This document shows positions 52,780-61,655 of a stretch of DNA of 64,000 bases, in pieces (the stretch's first letter is position 1; every line of letters starts with the position of its first letter). The stretch is taken from NCBI GenBank assembly GCA_028279445.1, contig JANQNT010000004.1, positions 62,001 through 126,000 of the forward strand. The letters are read 5' to 3'. Origin of the DNA: Tepidamorphaceae bacterium. GTDB lineage: Bacteria; Pseudomonadota; Alphaproteobacteria; Rhizobiales; Tepidamorphaceae. Below the pieces are notes generated by a model. It was given only the letters and a program-made list of their open reading frames with translations. It searched no databases and was not told the DNA's origin. The translations under genes and the position numbers were made by a program.

Positions 52780-53314
52780 CGTGACCGTCTTCCCGCGAAG
52801 CGCGCGACGCATCGGCGTGCGTCCGCGGACCGGTCAGCAACCCGATCTCGCGCAGCAGCACGATCACCGTCGCCACCGCAGCGACACTGAGGCCAATGGT
52901 GATCGCCCATCGCGCCGGCCAGATAGGCCATTGCAGCAGGCCGAACTTGTACTCGCCGGTCTGGAAGGAGGCGATGGCGCGCCCGCCGGTGGCATAGGCA
53001 AGCCAGACCAGGAAGGCGATGCTGAGCAGCGTGGCCGTCAGCCGCGCCGCGCGGACCAGACCGCCGGGGGCGAAGTTCGTCGCCAGAGTCATGCGGATAT
53101 GGCTCTTTTGCAGCGCGACATAGGCAAACCCGAAAAACACGATGACAACCAGGCAGGTCTCACTCAATTCGACCATGCCGGGCAGGCTGCGACCCGCCGC
53201 AAAGCGGGTCGCCACCTCGCCCGTCAAGGCCGCCATCAGCGTCACCGTCGCCAGTGCGGAGATGATGGCCATGGCCTTCGCCAGACCATCGATGATGCGG
53301 GCGAAGGCGTTCAT
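52769..53314 (-). CDS. TRAP transporter small permease (DctQ)
   Basis: A 181-residue four-span protein with the DctQ pattern (ELSETCLVVIVFFGFAYVALQK followed by SHIRMTL). It joins the large permease at the membrane. It is encoded 21 bp after the solute-binding gene and overlaps dctM by 11 bp. The last ~15 residues are polar and charged. Confidence 0.9.
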   Translation of the reverse strand: MNAFARIIDGLAKAMAIISALATVTLMAALTGEVATRFAAGRSLPGMVELSETCLVVIVFFGFAYVALQKSHIRMTLATNFAPGGLVRAARLTATLLSIAFLVWLAYATGGRAIASFQTGEYKFGLLQWPIWPARWAITIGLSVAAVATVIVLLREIGLLTGPRTHADASRASREDGHDGR

Positions 53315-53335
53315 GTCGGGGATGAGACGGGCGGA

Positions 53336-54469
53336 CTACTGCGCCGAGAAGCGCTTGACGCACTCCGCGAAGGGAATGTCGACACCCGAGCCGCTGAAGC
53401 CCTCCAGCAGCCCCAGATACTGCTCCAGTACCTTCTCCGGCGCATCATAACCTGCCGTTCTGGCCTTCTCGACGTAACGCTGCTTGGGACCATCACCGGT
53501 CATCTCGGCCCATTCCGCGATCGCGGCATCGTCCCAGGTGGACAGCCCCTTGATCCGGCCACCCTCGAGCATCCGGTCACACTGCGTGCGGGCGACGGCA
53601 GCATACGCCTCCATGCCCTTGCCGGCATTCAGGTCCGCGATCACCTCATCGACGATCGCCTGCAGATCGGCGGGCAGCCGGTCATAGGCGGCCTGTGTCA
53701 TCCAGATGCCGACAAGCACGTAGTGCCCGTAACCTGCATCGACCCAGTAGGGTAGCACCTCATCGAGATTATAGGCGGTGGGGGCGTCCATGTTGTTGAA
53801 CACCACGTCGACAATACCGCGCTGTGCCGCCTCGTACATCTCGCTCGCGGTCACCGCGACCGGCTGCCCGTCGGCCGCCGTGATGGCGGCGACGACGCCG
53901 TCACCCACCGCACGCACCCGCGTGCCCTTGAGGTCGGCGGGACCCTTGAGTTCCTCCTTTGCGCCGAGGATGGACTGACCGGCGGAAAAGTAGGCCACCG
54001 GAATGAGGTCCAGCTTCTTGGTCTCGGAGCGGAATGTCTCGTTGTCCTGGTTGAGAGCGTAGAGCGCCTGCATCAGCGCCTGGTTGTCCGACGTGATGAA
54101 CGGCAGCGCGCCAAGCTCGGCGAGCGTGAACTGCGCAGGCGTGTAGGCGGGAACGGTAATGCCGATGTCGGCCCGGCCGTCCGTCAGGCAGGCGATGATC
54201 TCGCGTCCGGTGCACAAGGCGCCCGCGCGATACTGTTCAAGCTCGATACGCCCTCCCGAACGCGCGACGATCTCATCGAGAAACCAGTCCTGCACGGCGG
54301 TGTTCGGCGTGTTGTCCAGCAACATGCTGGTGACCACGAGTCGGTAGGGCTCTTCGGCCTGGACCGGCACCGCCGGTACTGTCGCGATGGCGACCGCGGC
54401 GAGTGTACCCAGCGCGACACCGGCCGACCTCACCGTCGCGCCCAGGCTGCAGACAATGCGTCCAATCAT
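53336..54469 (-). CDS. TRAP transporter solute-binding protein (DctP)
   Basis: A 377-residue periplasmic protein with a signal peptide (about residues 1-37, LGTLAAVAIATVPAVPVQA-EE). The mature DctP fold includes the Arg-containing GPADLKGTRVRAVGDG, which normally binds the carboxylate. ATG 54469 has GGGAGG upstream and removes a non-homologous leader. The substrate is a carboxylic acid of unknown type, fitting the acyl-CoA ligase in the same cluster. Confidence 0.9.
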   Translation of the reverse strand: MIGRIVCSLGATVRSAGVALGTLAAVAIATVPAVPVQAEEPYRLVVTSMLLDNTPNTAVQDWFLDEIVARSGGRIELEQYRAGALCTGREIIACLTDGRADIGITVPAYTPAQFTLAELGALPFITSDNQALMQALYALNQDNETFRSETKKLDLIPVAYFSAGQSILGAKEELKGPADLKGTRVRAVGDGVVAAITAADGQPVAVTASEMYEAAQRGIVDVVFNNMDAPTAYNLDEVLPYWVDAGYGHYVLVGIWMTQAAYDRLPADLQAIVDEVIADLNAGKGMEAYAAVARTQCDRMLEGGRIKGLSTWDDAAIAEWAEMTGDGPKQRYVEKARTAGYDAPEKVLEQYLGLLEGFSGSGVDIPFAECVKRFSAQ

Positions 54470-54543
54470 GTTCTTGCATCCTCCCTTTAATGGGCCGGAA
54501 CCGCGTTCAAACGCGCGGTCGCCAGCTTCGAAATGATTGTTAC

Positions 54544-54557
54544 TTACCGGACGGTAA
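54544..54557. promoter_or_regulatory. Palindrome upstream of dctP, candidate TetR operator
   Basis: TTACCG-GA-CGGTAA, a perfect inverted repeat with a 2-bp centre, 75 bp before the dctP start. Size and shape fit TetR-family operators. The regulator at 49828-50457 is the obvious candidate. Confidence 0.55.
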
Positions 54558-54599
54558 CTTGTCAATTGACCCCGATTCGCACCGTGAAACGGGTGCGCT

Positions 54600-54800
54600 G
54601 GAAGCCCCCGGCGCTGTCCCAACAACTCCGCGCTTTGAAGGGTGTCTTCGGCAACGAGCTGCTGGAACGCCCCCATCGCGGCGTCCAGCCGACTCAACTG
54701 GGTCGCGCGCCGCCTGGCGAGTTCGCACGGCAGTCCGAGATGACGGGAGTCGTCGCGATCGGCGAGGCCGACCTTGCGATAGCGCGTGCGCGTGACAGCG
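54600..54800 (+). pseudogene. LysR-type regulator remnant
   Basis: In the frame through 54608-54727 the translation PALSQQLRALKGVFGNELLERPHRGVQ matches the second half of a LysR HTH domain (recognition helix, ELLER wing). It then jumps to GEADLAIARA (about 54758-54787), which resembles the effector-domain start. The first HTH helix, most of the linker and nearly all of the effector domain are missing, so this is a decayed gene between dctP and the HisN-like gene. Confidence 0.6.
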
Positions 54801-54818
54801 AGCCTCGAAGGACGAACC

Positions 54819-55604
54819 TCACCTGGTCAACACGCCGAGAAGCTCCTCATGCAGTCGCGGCGTCGCCGCGCAGACGATGCGGCCGTCGGAGGCGGGCGTC
54901 AGCGGCGCGCCATGCCAGTCGGTGATGCATCCGCCGGCACCCTCCACCAGCGCCACCAGGGGCAGAAAGTCGTATGGCTGCAGATCGCAATCCACCGTCG
55001 CGTCCACATGGCCGGCGGCCAGCAGCGCGTGCGGGTAGCAGTCGTAGGAAAGCCGCACCAGGCGCGGCGCGCCGAGCAGCCTATCAAGTGACTGCGGCGC
55101 GTTGGCCATCATCCAGTTGGGCTGGCAGACATAGACGCGCGCATCCGCCAGGCGGCTTGCCGCTGAGGTGGCGATCGGCGTGCCGTTCATGGCCGCGTGG
55201 CCGCCGGCACCGATATAGGCCTCGCCAAGTTCCGGCATGCGCACAAGGCCGAGCACCGGTGCATCGTCTTTCAGCAACGCCATCAGCAGCCCGTAGAGCG
55301 GATGGCCGGTGACGAAGGAGCGCGTACCGTCAATGGGGTCGATCACCCAGCGATAGGGCGAGGCCCCGCCGGCGTCGTGCTCGGCGAATTCCTCGCCGAC
55401 GATCGCATGATCGGGAAAGCGCGCCGAAATCGCATCACGCAGCGCCTGCTCGGTTTCCCGGTCCGCGATGGTCACAGGGCTTGCGTCGGCCTTGTCCTCG
55501 ATATCGAGCCGGGAGCGGAAGTAGCTCCGCGCGATCGCGGCCGCGCCGGCGCTCGCCTCCAGCGCGAAGGCGGCGAAGACGTCGAGATCATCGTTCGGCA
55601 TCAC
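54819..55604 (-). CDS. Inositol-monophosphatase family phosphatase (HisN-like)
   Basis: A 261-residue Mg-dependent phosphomonoesterase. Metal-binding motifs GEEFAEHDAG and VIDPIDGTRSFVTGHPLYG, and the C-terminal DLQPYDFLPLVALVEGAGG, are intact. The pattern suits HisN-type histidinol-phosphatases, but the substrate may differ. Its ATG overlaps the DeoR gene stop, so they are one transcript. Context points to dephosphorylating an intermediate of the nearby kinase pathway. Confidence 0.87.
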   Translation of the reverse strand: MMPNDDLDVFAAFALEASAGAAAIARSYFRSRLDIEDKADASPVTIADRETEQALRDAISARFPDHAIVGEEFAEHDAGGASPYRWVIDPIDGTRSFVTGHPLYGLLMALLKDDAPVLGLVRMPELGEAYIGAGGHAAMNGTPIATSAASRLADARVYVCQPNWMMANAPQSLDRLLGAPRLVRLSYDCYPHALLAAGHVDATVDCDLQPYDFLPLVALVEGAGGCITDWHGAPLTPASDGRIVCAATPRLHEELLGVLTR

Positions 55605-56407
55605 GACCCCCGCGTGTCTCCGGCAAGCACCAACTCGATATCCGCGCGCTTGAGCATGGTGGCGATTGCCTCCGGCGGTGCTTCGTCGGCGACCAGCATG
55701 TCGAAGCTGGACGCATCGGCCACAACGATCGGCGCCCAGCGGCCGAACTTGGCGCTGTCGGCAGCGACCATGCGGGTCTGCGCCTGGCCCATCACCGCGC
55801 GGGAGAATTCGGCTTCCTGCATGTTGTGCAGCATGAAGCCGCTGTCGGCATTGATGGCACCCACGGAGAGCACGGCATAGCGCACGGTGAAGCCGCGCAC
55901 GAAGTCGATGGCGCCGTGGCCGAAGGCACCGCCATCATGGCCGCGCAGCTCGCCGCCGGCCATGAAGACGCGGTTGTCGTTGCGCGCGGCGAGCGTGTGC
56001 GCCACGACGACGGAATTGGTGACCACGAAGAGCTCGTTGTGGCGTTGCAGCGCCTGGGCGATGTAGGCGGTGGTGGAGCCGATATCGAGGAACAGGGAAT
56101 CGCCGTCGCGCACGATGCTCGCCACCTCCGCGGCGATGCGCCGCTTGGCGTCCGGGTTCTCGTCCATGCGCTGGCGGAACGGCTGCTCGTCCTGCGGCTC
56201 GGCCAGATAGACCCCGCCATGGACCTTGTGCACCTGGCCGCCGGCCTCCAGCGCCTTGACGTTGCGCCGGATCGTCTCCTCGGAGACGCCGAGACGCTCG
56301 GCGAGGAAATGGATGCGTGCCGCGCCGCCGGCGAGGCGGACCTCGTCGAGAATTTCCCGCTCGCGGTGGTTTCCGCGCGGCTGCAAACGGCTGACGGACG
56401 GGTTCAT
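55601..56407 (-). CDS. DeoR/GlpR family transcriptional regulator
   Basis: A 268-residue regulator: HTH in REREILDEVRLAGGAARIHFLAERLGVSEETIRRN..., then the DeoR sugar-phosphate-sensor domain with DSLFLDIGSTTAYIAQAL and FMAGGELRGHDG. The family senses phosphorylated metabolites, which fits the divergently encoded kinase. A GGAGGAG site precedes ATG 56407. Inverted repeats in the divergent gap (56445-56498) are likely operators. Confidence 0.9.
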   Translation of the reverse strand: MNPSVSRLQPRGNHREREILDEVRLAGGAARIHFLAERLGVSEETIRRNVKALEAGGQVHKVHGGVYLAEPQDEQPFRQRMDENPDAKRRIAAEVASIVRDGDSLFLDIGSTTAYIAQALQRHNELFVVTNSVVVAHTLAARNDNRVFMAGGELRGHDGGAFGHGAIDFVRGFTVRYAVLSVGAINADSGFMLHNMQEAEFSRAVMGQAQTRMVAADSAKFGRWAPIVVADASSFDMLVADEAPPEAIATMLKRADIELVLAGDTRGS

Positions 56408-56444
56408 CGGGCTCCTCCAGCGCGAATCCTATGCCGGCGGGAAC

Positions 56445-56498
56445 CCACAAAACAACATAAAAATACACAATCTAGAGGGTTTTTGTGGGTTTATGTTG
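56445..56498. promoter_or_regulatory. Compound inverted repeats between deoR and the ABC operon
   Basis: CAACATAAA (56453-56461) pairs with TTTATGTTG (56490-56498). CCCACAAAA (immediately to the left) pairs with TTTTGTGGG (about 56481-56489). So each side carries the same two boxes, in swapped order. The AT-rich gap sits between divergent genes and fits a DeoR-family operator plus promoter. Confidence 0.6.
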
Positions 56499-56618
56499 AC
56501 GCGTGCGGATTTTTCGCAAACACTCGATTTTTGCGAGAAAACCGCGGGCAAAGCCGGCCGGGACGACCCGGCATCTGTTGGAAAACGGCAGCCGTCAGCG
56601 GTGTAAGGGAGAGCGATC

Positions 56619-57566
56619 ATGAAACGCATTCTTGCCGCGACGGGACTTAGCCTGTCGCTGGCCCTGACGGCGGCGACGCCGGGGCTGGCGGAGGTGGAAT
56701 CGAAGGACCCGCTGAAGCTGACACTGCACGACTGGACCGGCCAGCTCCTGACCACCAACATCATGGCCGAGGTGTTGAAGAAGGCCGGCTACAACGTGGA
56801 GCTGGTGCAAGCCGACTACATCGCCCAGTTCGCCGGGTTGAAGACCGGCGACCTGCATGTGGCGATGGAGATCTGGGAGACCACCGGCCGCGACGCCATG
56901 GACGAGGCGACCGCCACCGGCAATGTGGTCAATGCCGGTGAGACCGGCATGCAGGCCATCGAGGAGTGGTGGTATCCCAGCTACATGAAGGAAGAATGCC
57001 CCGGCCTGCCGGACTGGAAGGCGCTGAACGACTGTGCCGAGGCCTTCTCCACGCCGGAGACCGCGCCCATGGGCCGCTATCTCGGCGGACCAGTGACCTG
57101 GGGCGGTTTCGACGACGAGCGCGTCGAGGCGCTGGAGCTCGACTTCGAGGTGGTGCATGCGGGCACCGACGCGGCCCTGTTCGCGGAGCTTGAATCGGCC
57201 TATCAGCGCAAGGCCCCGATCATGCTTTGGGTCTACGCGCCACACTGGGCACCGGCCAAGTTCGAGGGCGAGTGGGTCGAATTTCCCGCCTACACGGCCG
57301 AGTGCTACAACGATCCCTCCTGGGGCACGAACCCGAACGCGGCCTATGACTGCGGCAAGCCACGCGGGCCGATCTGGAAGGTCACGTGGGTCGGCGTGAA
57401 GGACAAATGGCCAGGCGCATACAAGGCGATCGAAGCCTTCAACGTCAGCAACGACGAGATGAGCGCCATGATCAGCGCCGTCGACCTCGACAAGCGTCCG
57501 CTCGAGGAGGTCGTCGCCGAGTGGATGACGGCCAACGAAAGCCGCTGGCAGTCCTGGATCCAGTAA
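56619..57566 (+). CDS. Quaternary-amine ABC transporter substrate-binding protein (ProX/OpuAC type)
   Basis: A 315-residue secreted protein with a signal peptide (residues 1 to ~24, TAATPGLAEV). The OpuAC fold shows LTLHDWTGQLLTTNIMAEVL and LHVAMEIWETTGRDAM; several Trp residues (EEWWYPSYM, MLWVYAPHWAP) could form a cation-pi cage for a trimethylammonium compound. A hairpin without U-run follows (57582-57610), as is common after highly expressed binding proteins. Confidence 0.88.
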   Translation: MKRILAATGLSLSLALTAATPGLAEVESKDPLKLTLHDWTGQLLTTNIMAEVLKKAGYNVELVQADYIAQFAGLKTGDLHVAMEIWETTGRDAMDEATATGNVVNAGETGMQAIEEWWYPSYMKEECPGLPDWKALNDCAEAFSTPETAPMGRYLGGPVTWGGFDDERVEALELDFEVVHAGTDAALFAELESAYQRKAPIMLWVYAPHWAPAKFEGEWVEFPAYTAECYNDPSWGTNPNAAYDCGKPRGPIWKVTWVGVKDKWPGAYKAIEAFNVSNDEMSAMISAVDLDKRPLEEVVAEWMTANESRWQSWIQ

Positions 57567-57581
57567 CAACAACCTCTGCTG

Positions 57582-57610
57582 CCGGCGGGGCGCTCACCCT
57601 GCCCCGCCGG
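57582..57610 (+). other. Intercistronic hairpin after the binding-protein gene
   Basis: CCGGCGGGGC / GCCCCGCCGG, a 10-bp perfect stem with 9-nt loop, no U-run. It probably protects the upstream mRNA and limits read-through to the ATPase and permease genes. Confidence 0.6.
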
Positions 57611-57689
57611 ATCACTTCCGCCACGCCCCGCCCGGATACCTGCGCGCCCGGGCGTGAGGCGGCGCCATTCCCGCTCAGGTTCGCGCCCG

Positions 57690-58739
57690 ATGTCTGATCT
57701 CACCAAGCTCGGTTGCCGCGGTCTGTGGAAGGTGTTCGGCGAGGATGCGGAGCGCTTCCTGCGCGCCAATCCCGATCCCGCGCCAGGCGCATTCCGCGCC
57801 AACGGCCTGATTGCGGCCGTGCGCTCGGCCGATCTCGACATTCACGTCGGCGAGATCTTCGTCATCATGGGACTGTCGGGATCCGGCAAGTCGACGCTGG
57901 TGCGCTGCCTGTCGCGGCTGATCGAACCGACCGCCGGCGAATTGCTGTTCGAGGGCCGCGACCTGCTCAAGGCCACCCAGGCGGAGATGATCGACATCCG
58001 CCGCTACAGCTTCGGCATGGTGTTCCAGCACTTCGCGCTGCTGCCGCACCTGAGCGTGCTGGAGAACGTGGAGTTTCCCCTCGACATCCAGGGTCAGGAC
58101 GCCGCGCACCGGCGCGAACGGGCGCTTGAAGTGATCGAGCTGGTCGGCCTGAAGGGGCGCGAGAACTACTATCCGCGCGAGCTTTCCGGCGGTCAGCAGC
58201 AGCGCGTCGGCATCGCCCGCTCGCTCGCCGTGGAGCCGGAGGTGTGGTTCCTCGATGAGCCGTTCTCCGCGCTCGATCCACTGATCCGCCGCGAGATGCA
58301 GGACGAGTTCCTGCGCCTGCAGGCGATGCTGAAGAAGACCATCGTCTTCATCACCCACGACTTCGACGAAGCGATCCGGCTTGCCGATCGCATCGCCATC
58401 ATGAAGGACGGCGCCATCATCCAGGTGGACACGCCGCAGGACCTCGTGCTGGCGCCGGCGGATGACTATGTCAGCGAATTCACGCGGCATATCCCGCGCG
58501 ACAAGGTGCTCACCGTCGGTGCGGTAATGCACAAGGGCGCGCCGGCCGGGCGCAAGTCCCGCCGCGCCAACGGTGCCGCCGAGCCGATCGCGGCGAGCGC
58601 CAGGATCGCCGAGATCGCCGAGCGGGTCGTCGATGCAGATGCACCCATCCCCGTGGCCGATGCCGAAGGCGCCATCGTCGGCTCCATCGACCGTACCGCG
58701 ATCATCGACGTGCTGGTCGGCCGGGGGCAGGTGAAATGA
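57690..58739 (+). CDS. Quaternary-amine ABC transporter ATPase (ProV type)
   Basis: A 349-residue ATPase. Walker A is MGLSGSGKSTLVRC, signature LSGGQQQRVGIARSL, Walker B VWFLDEPFSALD and switch His in FITHDFDEAI. The C-terminal ~80 residues contain a single CBS-like segment (IPVADAEGAIVGSIDRTAII), as in ProV. The start ATG 57690 is taken over 57654 because the latter is within GC-rich leader. The stop overlaps the permease gene (ATGA). Confidence 0.92.
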   Translation: MSDLTKLGCRGLWKVFGEDAERFLRANPDPAPGAFRANGLIAAVRSADLDIHVGEIFVIMGLSGSGKSTLVRCLSRLIEPTAGELLFEGRDLLKATQAEMIDIRRYSFGMVFQHFALLPHLSVLENVEFPLDIQGQDAAHRRERALEVIELVGLKGRENYYPRELSGGQQQRVGIARSLAVEPEVWFLDEPFSALDPLIRREMQDEFLRLQAMLKKTIVFITHDFDEAIRLADRIAIMKDGAIIQVDTPQDLVLAPADDYVSEFTRHIPRDKVLTVGAVMHKGAPAGRKSRRANGAAEPIAASARIAEIAERVVDADAPIPVADAEGAIVGSIDRTAIIDVLVGRGQVK

Positions 58740-60778
58740 GCGCGGTAACACCAGTGCCGGCAGACCGCCTCTCGCGCTTTTCGCTATCGCCAACGGCGGG
58801 TGCCTGGGTCGCGCTGCTTGGCGTCACCATGCTGCTCTCCCATTTCAGCCGCGACCTTGCCAAGGCGCTCGACATGCGCTGGGCGATCCGCTTTCCCTCC
58901 GGCTGGAAGGTGCCGATGGCCGACTGGGTCTCGGCGGCGATGAAATGGCTGGTGGAGGAAGCAACCTTCGGCCTGTTCACTTTCACCCAGATGACCCGCT
59001 TCATCGCCTGGCTGATCGAGCGGCCCTACGAACTGGCCCTTGCGGCACTCTCAAGCGGATGGGTGCAGGGCTTCGGCGCCGATGCGGTGCAGTGGCTGCC
59101 GCCGCTGTCGTGGATCGCGGTCACCGTCTCGCTGGCGCTGCTCGGCCATTACGTGCGCGACTGGAAGCTCGCTGCACTCGCCGGTGGCGCGTTTCTCTAC
59201 CTCGCCGTCTTCGGCCAGTGGGACAGCGCCATGGTGACGCTGGCCTCGATCGCCATCGCCGTGCCGCTCGGGGTTGCCGGTGGGCTGGCGCTCGGCATCA
59301 CGGCTTTCCGGCATCGCTGGCTTGAGCGCCTGATCATGCCGGTGCTCGACCTGATGCAGACGATCCCGATCTTCGCCTACCTGGTGCCGATCCTGTTCCT
59401 GTTCGGCTTCGGACCCGTGGCGGCGTTGATCGCCACCATCATCTACGCCATGCCGCCGATGGTGCGCATCACCACGCTGTCGCTGCGCGGCGTCGATCCG
59501 GAAATCGTCGATTTCGGCACCATGGCCGGCTGCACGCGCAGGCAGATGATGTGGCGGGTGCTGATCCCCTCGGCGAGGCCCGGACTGATGGTCGGCGTCA
59601 ACCAGGTGATCATGCTGTCGCTGAACATGGTGATCATCGCCTCGATGATCGGTGCCGGCGGGCTCGGTTTCGACGTTCTGGCCTCGTTGCGCCGGCTCGA
59701 TATCGGTGCCGGGCTTGAGGCAGGCATCGCCATCGTCGTGCTGGCGATCGCGCTCGACCGGCTGAGCCAGGGGCTCGCCAAACGTCGCCCGGACCATCAC
59801 GCGGCACAAGCGAGCGGCAACCTGCTTCGGCGTCATCCGCGCGCCGCGATCGCGGCCGCCATAGTCCTCGCGACCTTCGCCCTGGGTCGCTTCATTCCCG
59901 CCGTGCAGACTTACCCGGAAGCGCTGGCCATCACCACCGGCCCGTTCTGGGCCGGCATGGTGGAATGGCTCAACGTCAACCTGTTCGACACGCTGGAGGC
60001 CATCAAGACGGCGCTGCTGACCTGGTTCCTGCTGCCCATCAAACGCTTCCTGCTCGGCATCCCGTGGCCCTGGGGCATCCTGCTCTGCGCCTTGGCCGGC
60101 TGGCATTTCGGCCGCTGGAAGCTCGCCCTGCTGTGCGCGACGCTGGCTGCGTTCATCGCCGTCAACGGGTTGTGGGCCAAAGCGATGACCACCGTCTATC
60201 TGTGCGGCGCCTCGGTGATCATCGCGACCGCCATCGGCGTGCCGCTCGGCATCTGGGCGGCCTTGAGCGAGCGCGCCGGCAAGGTCATCGGCGTCTTCAT
60301 CGACACCCTCCAGACACTGCCGAGCTTCGTCTACCTGATCCCGGTGGTGATGCTGTTCAGGGTCGGCGATTTCACCGCGATGATCGCCGTCGTCCTCTAC
60401 GCACTGGCACCGGCGGTGCGCTACGCCGCGCATGGCGTGCGCATGATCGACCGGCAACTGATCGAGGCGGGCATCGTGTCCGGCTGCACGCCGCGGCAAC
60501 TGCTGACCCGCATCCGCCTGCCGCTGGCCCTGCCGGAAATCCTGCTGGGGCTGAACCAGACCATCATGCTAGCGTTGTCGATGCTGGTGATCACCGCGCT
60601 GGTCGGCACCCGCGACCTCGGCCAGGAGGTCTATATCGCGCTGACCAAGGCGGATACCGGCCGCGGCATCGTCGCCGGGCTGTCGGTCGCCTTCATCGCC
60701 ATCATCGCCGACCGGTTGATCTCCGCGTCCGCCCGCGCGGCGCGCAAACGTTACGGATTTGTGGGGGAGCATGGCTGA
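58736..60778 (+). CDS. Quaternary-amine ABC transporter permease, tandem-duplicated (ProW type)
   Basis: A 680-residue protein with two BPD-type permease domains in one chain. Domain 1 (about 130-350) has MAGCTRRQMMWRVLIPSARPGLM, domain 2 (about 460-670) has VSGCTPRQLLTRIRLPLALPEIL; both are EAA loops. Usual ProW has about 300-350 residues and one domain, so this is a fused dimer. Each half starts with extra spans and a Trp-rich segment. Confidence 0.9.
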   Translation: MSAVTPVPADRLSRFSLSPTAGAWVALLGVTMLLSHFSRDLAKALDMRWAIRFPSGWKVPMADWVSAAMKWLVEEATFGLFTFTQMTRFIAWLIERPYELALAALSSGWVQGFGADAVQWLPPLSWIAVTVSLALLGHYVRDWKLAALAGGAFLYLAVFGQWDSAMVTLASIAIAVPLGVAGGLALGITAFRHRWLERLIMPVLDLMQTIPIFAYLVPILFLFGFGPVAALIATIIYAMPPMVRITTLSLRGVDPEIVDFGTMAGCTRRQMMWRVLIPSARPGLMVGVNQVIMLSLNMVIIASMIGAGGLGFDVLASLRRLDIGAGLEAGIAIVVLAIALDRLSQGLAKRRPDHHAAQASGNLLRRHPRAAIAAAIVLATFALGRFIPAVQTYPEALAITTGPFWAGMVEWLNVNLFDTLEAIKTALLTWFLLPIKRFLLGIPWPWGILLCALAGWHFGRWKLALLCATLAAFIAVNGLWAKAMTTVYLCGASVIIATAIGVPLGIWAALSERAGKVIGVFIDTLQTLPSFVYLIPVVMLFRVGDFTAMIAVVLYALAPAVRYAAHGVRMIDRQLIEAGIVSGCTPRQLLTRIRLPLALPEILLGLNQTIMLALSMLVITALVGTRDLGQEVYIALTKADTGRGIVAGLSVAFIAIIADRLISASARAARKRYGFVGEHG

Positions 60779-61646
60779 AGACGACGAGAGAATCGTGTCG
60801 CTCGACATCTGGCGCGGACCGGTGTCGATCGAGCCGCTCGAAGGCGGCATCACCAACACCAACTACAAGGTCGCCGACGAGACGGGCATCTATGTGGTGC
60901 GGCTCGGCGACGACATCCCGGTACATCAGGTGATGCGCTTCAACGAGCTGGCTGCAAGCCGTGCCGCGCACGCCGCCGGCATCTCGCCAAAGGTCGTGCA
61001 TGCGCAGCCCGGCGTGCTGGTGCTGGACTTCATCGACTCCCGCCCCTACGGCGAAGAAGACGTGCGCGACCAGGCAAACCTCGAGCGTATCGTTCCGCTC
61101 ATGCGCGCCTGTCACCGGAACATCCCGAAGCACCTGCGCGGGCCGGCGCTGATCTTCTGGGTATTTCACGTCCTGCGCGACTATGCCGGTGCGCTCGCCG
61201 ACGGCGACAGCCGCCACCTCGCCATCCTGCCCGACCTGCTCACCGCGGCGGATGCGCTGGAAGCCGCCGCCGGGCCCTACGAGATCGTTTTCGGCCATAA
61301 CGATCTTTTGCCGGCGAATATTCTGGATGACGGCTCTCGGCTCTGGCTCGTCGACTGGGACTATGCGGGCTTCAACTCGCCGCTGTTCGATCTCGGCGGT
61401 CTGGCGTCCAACAACGGGCTCGACGAGCCCCGAGAGCGTTGGCTGCTGGAAGCCTACTTCGAGGCGCCGGCGGACGATGCCCTGTGGCGGCGCTACCAGG
61501 CGATGAAGTGCGCCTCACTGTTACGCGAGACGATGTGGAGCATGGTGTCGGAAATCCACTCCACGCTCGATTTCGATTACGCCGCCTACACGGCGGAGAA
61601 CCTGGCGCGCTTCAGGGCCGCCCATGCCGATTTCGGCCAGACTTGA
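60771..61646 (+). CDS. Choline/ethanolamine-kinase-like phosphotransferase
   Basis: A 291-residue APH/choline kinase family protein. The N-lobe nucleotide loop is GGITNTNYKVADETG; the catalytic Brenner motif is FGHNDLLPANIL and the Mg-binding DWDYAG follows. It may phosphorylate an imported amino alcohol such as choline, but the substrate is unknown. ATG 60771 has GGGGGAG upstream and overlaps the permease stop. The DMGDH-like gene follows after 9 bp. Confidence 0.85.
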   Translation: MAEDDERIVSLDIWRGPVSIEPLEGGITNTNYKVADETGIYVVRLGDDIPVHQVMRFNELAASRAAHAAGISPKVVHAQPGVLVLDFIDSRPYGEEDVRDQANLERIVPLMRACHRNIPKHLRGPALIFWVFHVLRDYAGALADGDSRHLAILPDLLTAADALEAAAGPYEIVFGHNDLLPANILDDGSRLWLVDWDYAGFNSPLFDLGGLASNNGLDEPRERWLLEAYFEAPADDALWRRYQAMKCASLLRETMWSMVSEIHSTLDFDYAAYTAENLARFRAAHADFGQT

Positions 61647-61655
61647 GGTGAACTG

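Noticed and set aside
50539-52890. 783-codon + strand ORF over the enoyl-CoA hydratase and TRAP permease genes
   Set aside because: His/Asp/Arg-rich antisense translation without domains; opposite-strand genes are clear.
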